Source: Granulosicoccus sp964498925 (GTDB lineage: Bacteria; Pseudomonadota; Gammaproteobacteria; Granulosicoccales; Granulosicoccaceae). Taken from it: 17,894 nucleotides of DNA. Below are positions 6,537 to 13,895 of the stretch, piece after piece. Each line of letters begins with the position of its first letter. The stretch's first letter is position 1. A program made the translations under genes and the position numbers. The DNA lies in NCBI GenBank assembly GCA_964498925.1, contig CAZCKD010000061.1:1-17894 (forward strand). Reading direction: 5' to 3'. Under the pieces are notes generated by a model. That model had not been told where the DNA came from. It saw nothing but the letters and a program-made list of their open reading frames with translations, and searched no databases.

Positions 6537-9061
6537 GTACGGCGACTCAAGCGGGTGGCATGCTGAACATCCGACAACAATTGCGCTTTGCGCTCCGTTC
6601 TCTTACACGTGATCTAAAAGCCGGTGAATTGCGCGTTCTTGCGCTTGCCCTACTGGTCGCCGTAGCATCGGTTACGGCGGTGGGTTTTTTCACAGATCGT
6701 ATCGGGCGTGCCGTTGAACGACAGGCTGGCGATGTTTTAGCGGCAGATCTACTCGCAAGCTCAGGCTTTCGTTTGCCAGAACCTCTGCTGGAAAATATTT
6801 CCAATCGTCGACTGGATACTGCTCAGCATATCCGGTTTCCCAGTGTTGTCGTTAATGCGCGCGATGAGTCTCAACTGGTGGCAGTTAAGGCTGTTACCGA
6901 CGGCTATCCACTAAGAGGAACGTTGAAGTTAGCCGATATAGCTGATCCGGATGTACCTATCCCCAGCGAAAATCTTGCTCCTGAAAGTGGGAGCGTCTGG
7001 GTGGACGTGCAACTTGCATCGGCCCTCGAACTTGTTGCTGGTGATGTGCTTGAATTAGGCACGAAGCGTTTCAATGTCACCCGAGTCATTTTGCTCGAAC
7101 CCGATCGGGGGCAGAATGCCTTTGAATTTGCTCCCCGGGTCATGATCGGGATGGACGATTTAGCCGAGGCAGAACTTCTTGGCGATGGCAGTCGAGCCAG
7201 GTTTTCCCTGCTCATGTCAGGGCCGATATCCGAGATTGATGATGCCAGGGACATGTTGGAAACTGACTACTCCACCGATGTTCGTGTGCAAGGCGTTCGG
7301 GACGGTAGTCCGCAAATGCGGCGTGCGCTGGATAGGGCGCAACGATTTCTCGGCTTGGCTTCCGTTGTCACTGTCCTTTTGGCGGGTGCGGCCATCGCCT
7401 TGGCGGTTCGCCATTTTGCGTTTCGTCAGGCCGATGCCAGCGCCGTCATGCGTACGCTGGGAGCGTCTCGTAACGAAGTTATCCTTTGGTTGTCGACGCG
7501 ACTTGCCCTGATAGCAATTGTCGCCTCCTTAGCAGGCATTCTGATCGGCTGGTTTGCACAGCTGATTCTGGCCAACTTACTCGCAGGTTGGTTTGGCTTG
7601 CAGCTGCCGGCGCCAGGGCTATTGCCTCCGGTTATTGGCATGCTGACCGCCTTTATTGCGTTGGCAGGTTTTGGTCTTCTGCCCATCATCAAGGCTGGGC
7701 GCGTCAACGTCATGCGCGTACTGCAACGCGATTATTCAGGTTTGGACAGCAGCTCTCTGGTTGCCGGTGCTTTGGGACTTGTCGCCACGTTTCTGGTGGT
7801 CTTTCTGTTATCTAAGGATGCGTTGCTCAGCGCCATTGTTGTTGTCGGCGTTGTGCTTATGCTTAGTGTGTTTGGTATTTTCGGGCGCTTGATGATCAAC
7901 GTTGTTCGAGCCTTGGCTGGTCAGCGTTTTCGATTAAGCACCGCTGGCTTGCAGAGGCGGGCCGCCAGTAGTGTTGTTCAGTTGGCGGCCTTTGCCATGG
8001 GCATCATGGCGCTGTTGCTTATCTCATTTGTGCGTGTTGATCTTTTGTCAGCATGGGAACAGGATTTACCCGCCGATGCACCCAATGTATTCGTAGTCAA
8101 TATTCAACCGGACCAGGTAGAGGGCTTTGGTGCGCAGCTTGAATCCCAAGGCATTAAGTCCACCGGGATTCATCCGATGGTACGTGCCAGACTTGTGTCT
8201 CACAATGGTGAGCCGATTGCTACAGATGGTGCAACAGATCGAGAGATTCGTAGAGCTCGTCGTGAATATAATCTTTCTTTTTCTAATACCTTGCCAGCAA
8301 ACAATGACATCGTCGCCGGTGAGTGGTGGGCTGAAGACGGTTCTGCACCTCCATTACTCTCCATCGAACAAGAGTGGGCGGAAGAAAGGGGTTTTGAGAT
8401 TGGGGACACCCTGACGTTTAAGGCGGCTGGTGTCGAAACCACTGCCACTGTGGCCAACTGGCGCGAAGTTGATTGGGAGTCATTCCAGGTTAATTTTTTC
8501 GCTGTATCATCGCCTGCGATGTTGCAGGGCTTACCGTCTACCTATGTGACGAGTTTTCATATCGACGAAGGTTTTGCAGAGGCGACTACCGGTTGGGTTA
8601 GGCAATTTCCAGGGATTGCGACGCTCGATGTTGGTGCAATCATCACGCGTATAAAATCTTTAATGGAAAGAGCCTCGTTGGCTGTAGAATATGTGTTTCT
8701 ATTTACGTTGCTTGCAGGCTTTTGTGTGTTGCTCGCAGCGGTTCAAAGTAGTCAGGGCGAACGCATAAGAGAATCGGCCTTGTTACGAGCATTGGGTGCC
8801 TCTCACAAGCAGTTGCGTGAAGCAGTTATTCTCGAATTTGCCATTCTGGGTGCCATAGCAGGTTTATTAGCAGCCATCTTTGCAACGGCGATTGCCTGGT
8901 CGTTAAGTCAGTTTGTATTCGAACTACCTTTTCAGTTGAATTTGCGGTTATGGTTTATTGGTATTTTGGGCGGCGCTATCGGCATAGCGATCGCAGGCTA
9001 TCTGGCAACACGGCGCGTACTGTTTACGCCGCCGATTGTTGCATTGCGCCACGCCAATTAA
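6533..9061 (+). CDS. ybbP: YbbP: FtsX-like ABC transporter permease
   Basis: This 842-residue membrane protein has the length and double-FtsX layout of YbbP. One helix lies near residues 34-53, then a long periplasmic stretch (about 60-260) followed by a first FtsX domain from about 262 containing AVMRTLGASRNEV. More helices follow between about 390 and 500, then a second periplasmic domain, and a C-terminal FtsX domain (about 715-842) with the matching motif ALLRALGASHKQL. About ten membrane segments are expected. The large periplasmic domains would contact cargo or a partner such as TesA. It is translationally coupled to ybbA by a four-base overlap and separated from relA by only 25 bases, so relA may be read through from this pair. 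The predicted function is extraction of lipophilic compounds; the true substrate is not established here. Confidence 0.93.
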   Translation: MSTATQAGGMLNIRQQLRFALRSLTRDLKAGELRVLALALLVAVASVTAVGFFTDRIGRAVERQAGDVLAADLLASSGFRLPEPLLENISNRRLDTAQHIRFPSVVVNARDESQLVAVKAVTDGYPLRGTLKLADIADPDVPIPSENLAPESGSVWVDVQLASALELVAGDVLELGTKRFNVTRVILLEPDRGQNAFEFAPRVMIGMDDLAEAELLGDGSRARFSLLMSGPISEIDDARDMLETDYSTDVRVQGVRDGSPQMRRALDRAQRFLGLASVVTVLLAGAAIALAVRHFAFRQADASAVMRTLGASRNEVILWLSTRLALIAIVASLAGILIGWFAQLILANLLAGWFGLQLPAPGLLPPVIGMLTAFIALAGFGLLPIIKAGRVNVMRVLQRDYSGLDSSSLVAGALGLVATFLVVFLLSKDALLSAIVVVGVVLMLSVFGIFGRLMINVVRALAGQRFRLSTAGLQRRAASSVVQLAAFAMGIMALLLISFVRVDLLSAWEQDLPADAPNVFVVNIQPDQVEGFGAQLESQGIKSTGIHPMVRARLVSHNGEPIATDGATDREIRRARREYNLSFSNTLPANNDIVAGEWWAEDGSAPPLLSIEQEWAEERGFEIGDTLTFKAAGVETTATVANWREVDWESFQVNFFAVSSPAMLQGLPSTYVTSFHIDEGFAEATTGWVRQFPGIATLDVGAIITRIKSLMERASLAVEYVFLFTLLAGFCVLLAAVQSSQGERIRESALLRALGASHKQLREAVILEFAILGAIAGLLAAIFATAIAWSLSQFVFELPFQLNLRLWFIGILGGAIGIAIAGYLATRRVLFTPPIVALRHAN

Positions 9062-9086
9062 CGCTAAACACTAAGACGGTGGCGTT

Positions 9087-11234
9087 GTGAAACACACCTA
9101 CAGTGCGGACGAAGCTGCGTTAGCATCGTTAGATTCTGCGCAGTCCTATTTGTCCGAAAACTGTACGCGCGATCAGCGTATCGTCATCAGCCGTGCCGTT
9201 GAGCATTGCTGGGCCATAAAAGATCTCAAAACGCATTACCCGGATGCGTTACATGTTGCGGCTCAGCTAAAGCACATGAGAGCAGATGTGCCCATCATCG
9301 TCTCGGCTTTATTAGGTACTAATGTCGCGGCTAAAGAATATTCCAGTGATTTTGTTCGCGAGCAGTATGGTCAGGAAATAGCGCAACTCACTGAGGGCGT
9401 TCGTTGGCTTAACGAATTGGACATCACCGTTGCGTTTGGATCCAAAGATCGCGCTGAGACACTACGTCGTATGGTGCTGTCGATGGTCGAAGATGTGCGG
9501 GTTGTACTGGTTAAGCTGGCTTATCGAACACAGCGTTTGTACGATTTTGTCAAAACCCCGAAATACAACTGTGTCGATGTTGCCAAAGAGACGCTCAGCG
9601 TTTACGCGCCTTTGGCTAATCGTTTAGGGCTTGGTCAGCTTAAGTGGGAGCTGGAGGACATCGCGTTTCGCATCGTTGAACCACAGTCCTATAAACGCAT
9701 TGCAAAAGCGCTTGAAGAAAACCGCGCTGCCCGGGAAGCCTACATCACAAGTTTTGTGGAAGAGTTGTCCGGCCGTGTTGTTAAGTACGGAATAGAGAAC
9801 GCCGTCGTCTTTGGCCGCCCGAAGCACATCTACAGCATCTGGAAGAAGATGCGTGATAAGCGTATTGAGTTTACTGACTTATTCGATGTACGTGCCGTTC
9901 GCGTGCTGGTTGATGACCTGCAGCAGTGCTACAGCGTACTGGGAGTCGCGCATAGTTATTGGCAACCTATCACGCGCGAGTTTGATGATTACATCGCCAA
10001 CCCGAAAGACAACGGCTATCGTTCTTTGCATACCGCGGTCATTGGACCCGGCGGAAAGCCATTGGAGATACAAATTCGAACCCGCTCCATGGATGATGAT
10101 GCTGAAAACGGTGTCGCAGCTCACTGGGCATACAAAGAAGGCAGCCCGGTTGATGCCAATTTACAAAAAGGTATTAATTCTCTAAGGCAATTGCTGGAAG
10201 ACAACGATGATGAGCATTTAATAGAAGGCTTCTCACAGCAACTCAATACACAGCGCGCCTATGTATTCACTCCCAAGGGTGAAGTCATAGATATGAGTAG
10301 AGGATCAACACCGTTGGATTTTGCTTATCACATACATTCAATGATTGGCCACCGGTGTCGAGGCGCGAAGGTCAATGGTCGAATCGTTCCTCTGACCTAC
10401 GTGTTGAATAATGGCGATCAGGTTGAAGTGCTGACTACCAGAGAGCCGGCCCCCAGTCGCGACTGGTTGAATAAATCACTCGGCTACATTAATAGCAGTC
10501 GGGCAAGATCCAAGGTTCGAGCCTGGTTTAATCAACAAGATCATGAGCAGCATGTGTCTGATGGCAGGGTGATTCTCGATAGAGAACTTAAACGCTTCAA
10601 AGCGTCATCGATTGCTATCGATACGTTGGTCAAAAGGCTGAAATTCGATAAGCCCAATGAGCTGTTTGCCGCTATTGGTCGAAATGACGTCACGGTTGGC
10701 CAGATAGTCGGTGCTATTGATCATCTGGCACCGCCGGTGCAACGTGTGCCTGAGCCAACCAAAACAACCCAACGCGATCGCTCGCAAGGCTCTATTCAGG
10801 TTCGCGGTGTTGGTAATCTACTCACCCAGATTGCCCCTTGTTGCCAGCCGGTACCTCCGGACATCATTGTTGGTTTTATCACTCGCGGAAAGGGTGTCAC
10901 CATTCACCGTGCCGATTGCAGCAATATTCTGAATCTGCGCGAAAGAGAACGAGACCGGCTGGTCGATGTCGATTGGGGGGATAACGACACCAGTCGCTAT
11001 GAGGTAGAAATTCATATCAAGGCATTCGACCGGCATGGCCTGCTGCGCGATGTGTCCACAGCCTTGTCGACACTCAATGTAGACGTGGTATCCGTGAATA
11101 CACTGAGCGACCAGACCCAGCAGACTGCGGACATGAAAATTGGTATGCATGTCTCTAATACCGACGAGTTGGCCACTGTCATGGACAAAATTCGGCAATT
11201 GCGCAACGTGCAGGGTGTCGAGCGGGTCAGTTAG
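9087..11234 (+). CDS. relA: RelA: monofunctional (p)ppGpp synthetase (GTP pyrophosphokinase)
   Basis: The 715-residue RelA/SpoT homologue transfers pyrophosphate from ATP to GDP/GTP on stalled ribosomes. The N-terminal hydrolase-like half is degenerate: the catalytic His-Asp pair of SpoT is replaced by SALLGTN (about 73-79). The synthetase carries HIYSIWKKM (247-255), EFDDY (298-302) and NGYRSLHT (309-316); the acidic ExDD form marks RelA rather than the RxKD of SpoT/Rel. A TGS domain follows (about 388-450, starting AYVFTPKGEVIDMS), then a helical region, a zinc-finger-type segment with Cys585-Cys586 and His608/Cys611, and a C-terminal ACT/RRM domain (about 636-715). The start is GTG at 9087, which gives the expected N-terminus. 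It sits 25 bases after ybbP and 18 bases before aroC, implying shared transcription. A separate SpoT is expected elsewhere in the genome. Confidence 0.96.
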   Translation: MKHTYSADEAALASLDSAQSYLSENCTRDQRIVISRAVEHCWAIKDLKTHYPDALHVAAQLKHMRADVPIIVSALLGTNVAAKEYSSDFVREQYGQEIAQLTEGVRWLNELDITVAFGSKDRAETLRRMVLSMVEDVRVVLVKLAYRTQRLYDFVKTPKYNCVDVAKETLSVYAPLANRLGLGQLKWELEDIAFRIVEPQSYKRIAKALEENRAAREAYITSFVEELSGRVVKYGIENAVVFGRPKHIYSIWKKMRDKRIEFTDLFDVRAVRVLVDDLQQCYSVLGVAHSYWQPITREFDDYIANPKDNGYRSLHTAVIGPGGKPLEIQIRTRSMDDDAENGVAAHWAYKEGSPVDANLQKGINSLRQLLEDNDDEHLIEGFSQQLNTQRAYVFTPKGEVIDMSRGSTPLDFAYHIHSMIGHRCRGAKVNGRIVPLTYVLNNGDQVEVLTTREPAPSRDWLNKSLGYINSSRARSKVRAWFNQQDHEQHVSDGRVILDRELKRFKASSIAIDTLVKRLKFDKPNELFAAIGRNDVTVGQIVGAIDHLAPPVQRVPEPTKTTQRDRSQGSIQVRGVGNLLTQIAPCCQPVPPDIIVGFITRGKGVTIHRADCSNILNLRERERDRLVDVDWGDNDTSRYEVEIHIKAFDRHGLLRDVSTALSTLNVDVVSVNTLSDQTQQTADMKIGMHVSNTDELATVMDKIRQLRNVQGVERVS

Positions 11235-11252
11235 CCCTGTATACTTGTCGTC

Positions 11253-12362
11253 ATGGCAGGTAATACATTCGGCAAGCTCTTCACCGTCACAACCTTTGGT
11301 GAGAGTCACGGTCCGGCATTAGGTTGTATCGTAGACGGTTGTCCTCCGGGATTACCGTTGACCACCAGTGACTTACAGCGTGACCTGGATCGCCGAAAGC
11401 CCGGGCAGAGCCGCTATACCACCCAGAGGCGGGAAGCCGATGAGGTGGAAATTCTATCGGGGGTCTTCGAAGGCCTTACCACCGGCACCCCAATAGGCCT
11501 GCTAATTCGCAACACAGATCAACGATCTCGCGACTACGACAAAATCAAAGAACAATTTCGTCCGGCCCACGCCGATTACACCTATCAGCAAAAATATGGT
11601 TTTCGCGACTACAAGGGTGGTGGACGCTCATCAGCCCGTGAGACGGCCATGCGCGTTGCCGCAGGCTCAATCGCCAAAATTGCGTTAGCTCAGCCGTCAT
11701 TCGGTGGCGTTCATATCCGCGGATATTTATCGCAGTTGGGTCCTATTGAATTAGATCGTTCAGGTTTCGATTGGAATGAAATCGAGAACAACGCGTTTTT
11801 CTGGCCAAATGCCGCTCAAGTCCCTGAACTCGAAGCGTATATGAAGCAGTTGAGCAAAGACGGCGATTCCATCGGAGCCAAAGTCAACGTTCAGGCGGAC
11901 AATGTCCCCGTCGGTTGGGGCGAACCCGTGTTCGATAGGCTGGATGCGGACATTGCTCATGGGCTGATGAGTATCAATGCGGTTAAGGGCGTTGAGGTAG
12001 GCGCAGGCTTTGGCTGCGTCACACAGCGTGGCACTGAACACCGCGATGAGATAACCAGTCAAGGCTTTTTATCGAATGAGGCTGGTGGCGTTCTGGGTGG
12101 TATTTCGTCCGGTCAAAGCATCACGGCGGCCTTAGCGCTCAAGCCGACGTCCAGCGTTCGAATTCCTGGCCGAAGTGTTGATATTCACGGTAATGACATC
12201 GAAGTCATAACAACAGGACGCCATGATCCGTGCGTTGGCATCCGTGCAACACCGATTGCCGAAGGCATGTTAGCGCTGGTGCTTGCGGATCACGCGCTTC
12301 GCCATCGCGGTCAAAATGCGGATGTCGAACGATCAACACCAATTATTCCGGCTAATCGATAA
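11253..12362 (+). CDS. aroC: Chorismate synthase
   Basis: The 369-residue protein is the last enzyme of the shikimate pathway, converting 5-enolpyruvylshikimate-3-phosphate to chorismate with reduced FMN. All signatures are present: GNTFGKLFTVTTFGESHG at the N-terminus, RDYKGGGRSSARETAMR (118-134), NAVKGVEVGAGF in the middle and GRHDPCVGIRATPIAEGM near the C-terminus. The length fits the bacterial family of about 360 residues. It is cytoplasmic and normally tetrameric. The ATG follows the relA stop by 18 bases and lacks an obvious ribosome site, which suggests coupling with upstream translation. Aromatic amino acids, folate and quinones all depend on this step. The 62-base gap to the next gene contains only a weak hairpin (TAACG/CGTTA around 12360-12386), not a clear terminator. 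Confidence 0.97.
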   Translation: MAGNTFGKLFTVTTFGESHGPALGCIVDGCPPGLPLTTSDLQRDLDRRKPGQSRYTTQRREADEVEILSGVFEGLTTGTPIGLLIRNTDQRSRDYDKIKEQFRPAHADYTYQQKYGFRDYKGGGRSSARETAMRVAAGSIAKIALAQPSFGGVHIRGYLSQLGPIELDRSGFDWNEIENNAFFWPNAAQVPELEAYMKQLSKDGDSIGAKVNVQADNVPVGWGEPVFDRLDADIAHGLMSINAVKGVEVGAGFGCVTQRGTEHRDEITSQGFLSNEAGGVLGGISSGQSITAALALKPTSSVRIPGRSVDIHGNDIEVITTGRHDPCVGIRATPIAEGMLALVLADHALRHRGQNADVERSTPIIPANR

Positions 12363-12424
12363 CGTTAAGTCCTCAAAGGGCCGTTAATCGATTATTAATT
12401 ATCACAACACACGCGGATAAGTTC

Positions 12425-12817
12425 ATGGGCTACAAAGCTGAAGGCAAGATTGAAAAGATTTTTGATAGCGAGACAAAAGGTGCGTCTTTTCAAGTGCGTC
12501 AATTTGTTATTGAAGTCAGTGACGGTCAGTATCCACAAATGGTGGCATTTCAATTAGTGCAGGATAAATGTTCACTGATTGATGATTATTCCGAAGGCGA
12601 TATGATCGAAGTCGATTTTGATTTGCGTGGTCGTGAATGGAACGGTAAGTACTTCACCAACCTGCAAGCTTGGCGTATCGGTCGAGCAGGGGAAGGTGGT
12701 TCCCAGGGTGGTTCGCAGAGCGGCTCTTCATCCTCTGATTCGTCTTCCCAAGCCGCTAAACCACAAGGTGTTCCGGCCGCGGTAACGGCTGACTTTGATG
12801 ACGATATTCCTTTTTAA
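12425..12817 (+). CDS. DUF3127 protein, SSB-like OB-fold with acidic tip
   Basis: This 130-residue protein has an N-terminal beta-rich domain (about 1-86) recognisable as DUF3127, beginning GYKAEGKIEKIFDSETKGAS and ending GKYFTNLQAWRI. A low-complexity Gly/Ser/Gln linker follows (about 88-115), and the chain ends in DFDDDIPF. That plan, a beta-barrel, a disordered linker and an acidic tip ending in DDIPF, is the plan of single-stranded-DNA-binding protein (SSB), and the segment KYFTNLQAWRI resembles SSB's last strand. DUF3127 itself has no assigned function. I infer single-strand nucleic-acid binding with recruitment of SSB-tip-binding enzymes, but this is untested. The start ATG has GGATAAG shortly upstream. 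DUF3127 is best known from Bacteroidetes and some phages, so its presence beside aroC in a gammaproteobacterium is notable. Confidence 0.82.
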   Translation: MGYKAEGKIEKIFDSETKGASFQVRQFVIEVSDGQYPQMVAFQLVQDKCSLIDDYSEGDMIEVDFDLRGREWNGKYFTNLQAWRIGRAGEGGSQGGSQSGSSSSDSSSQAAKPQGVPAAVTADFDDDIPF

Positions 12818-12826
12818 GGGTATCCA

Positions 12827-12857
12827 TTGAGTGAATCTGATACAGATTCACGTTCAA
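12827..12857 (+). terminator. Hairpin after the DUF3127 gene; possible terminator
   Basis: GTGAATCTG (12831-12839) and CAGATTCAC (12843-12851) form a perfect 9-bp stem with a 3-base loop. TTGA and TCAA on the flanks can add four pairs after a two-base bulge. It starts ten bases beyond the stop of the DUF3127 gene. There is no U-tract, so it may be a factor-assisted terminator, an mRNA 3' stabiliser or a protein-binding palindrome for the next gene. Confidence 0.45.
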
Positions 12858-12965
12858 ACATTGTTATCAATTGTTTCGATGATCATTCTGGATCGGTCAG
12901 GCACTCTGGCGGGCGTCCATCGTTGATCTGCCTCACGTAAACTGATGCTTCTTACGTTTGGCCTG

Positions 12966-13649
12966 ATGAAAATGAAAAAATCTCTGCGTTTTATAACGCT
13001 AGTGGCAGCGGTCTTTTTGCCGTCCATCAGTTGGGCGGAATGGACATATGGTCTGGAAGGAGGGTCCATCCTTCGCGATGGCAATTCTGCGACTCGCATT
13101 CGAGCGCATGCAAGCTTGAATGAATCACCGGTAAGCCATTACCTCTATGCTGATTGGATTCTTTCGGGCGATAGCAGTTATGAGCTTGGGTACAGGCCGC
13201 GATACTGGTTCACCAAAGACGTCTATGGCTTTGGGGAAGGGCGTCTACGAATAGAGGACGCGTTGAGTATTGATCGGGATACGTTAGTTCTAGGGGGTAT
13301 TGGTTTATCGCTCCTGGCGAATGAAAAGCAACAAGTTGTGCTGGAAGCGGGTATTGGATACCAGGCGATAGCCTACGCTGAGCAAACCGGATTGGATGAG
13401 GTCAATTCAAGTGTTGGTGTGCTTAGAGGTCGAGCTAGCCAGGTGTTATCCGATTTATTCAAATTGGAACTCGACGCAGATGTTTTCACGACAGATGCAT
13501 TCTTGGAATCCCGATTAGAAGCTGGTGTATCTATGCGGGTACAGAGAGGCGCTATTAAGCTTAGTTATCGAGTCCGTAGAATTGACCTGGATGGTCTAGA
13601 AGCCATTAGCGAAACCGATACTGCTGTAGGGTTTACTCTGGGATTCTGA
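12966..13649 (+). CDS. DUF481-type outer-membrane beta-barrel protein
   Basis: This 227-residue protein begins with a clear signal peptide (MKMKKSLRF, hydrophobic core ITLVAAVFLP, cleavage probably after SISWA at residue 24). The mature part alternates hydrophobic and polar residues in short strands separated by turns, ends in an aromatic residue (GFTLGF, final Phe) and reads like the YdiY/DUF481 family: EWTYGLEGGSILRDGNSA, then YELGYRPRYWFTKDVYGFGE and GIGYQAIA. A final Phe is the usual outer-membrane barrel insertion signal. Its role is unknown; family members are often linked to acid or envelope stress. The ATG at 12966 is preferred over 12945 because it starts the lysine-rich signal peptide. 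The gene stands alone, preceded by the hairpin at 12827-12857. Confidence 0.75.
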   Translation: MKMKKSLRFITLVAAVFLPSISWAEWTYGLEGGSILRDGNSATRIRAHASLNESPVSHYLYADWILSGDSSYELGYRPRYWFTKDVYGFGEGRLRIEDALSIDRDTLVLGGIGLSLLANEKQQVVLEAGIGYQAIAYAEQTGLDEVNSSVGVLRGRASQVLSDLFKLELDADVFTTDAFLESRLEAGVSMRVQRGAIKLSYRVRRIDLDGLEAISETDTAVGFTLGF

Positions 13650-13895
13650 TGTCGATCTAGAAATGATTGCTTCTTAGATGCGACCTCGATTAGTCATCAC
13701 CAGCTAACGTTTTAAGGTGTTCTAACGTCCTGATTTTGTTTCAAAAAAGACACCCTTTATTGTATTGGGATCGCTTTCGCGTGTCTAAATGATTGCGTGA
13801 ATGCCGATGGCTAGCTAATTGCTTGAGCCGGATCAATAGGTGGCATGTGCGTTTTAGTTTGTATTGGCAACGCAGTCACGTCTGAAACGAGTTCA

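Noticed and set aside
9087..11234. Annotation as SpoT or bifunctional Rel
   Set aside because: The HD hydrolase residues are missing and the synthetase has the EFDD form specific to RelA.
10818..11309. Minus-strand 163-codon open frame across the relA/aroC junction
   Set aside because: It is antisense to the conserved C-terminal domain of relA and the N-terminus of aroC; the translation resembles no family and reflects codon bias on the opposite strand.
12425..12817. Annotation as canonical SSB
   Set aside because: The N-terminal domain begins and is organised as DUF3127, is shorter than the SSB core, and lacks the usual SSB N-terminal motif; only the tail plan and one strand are alike.
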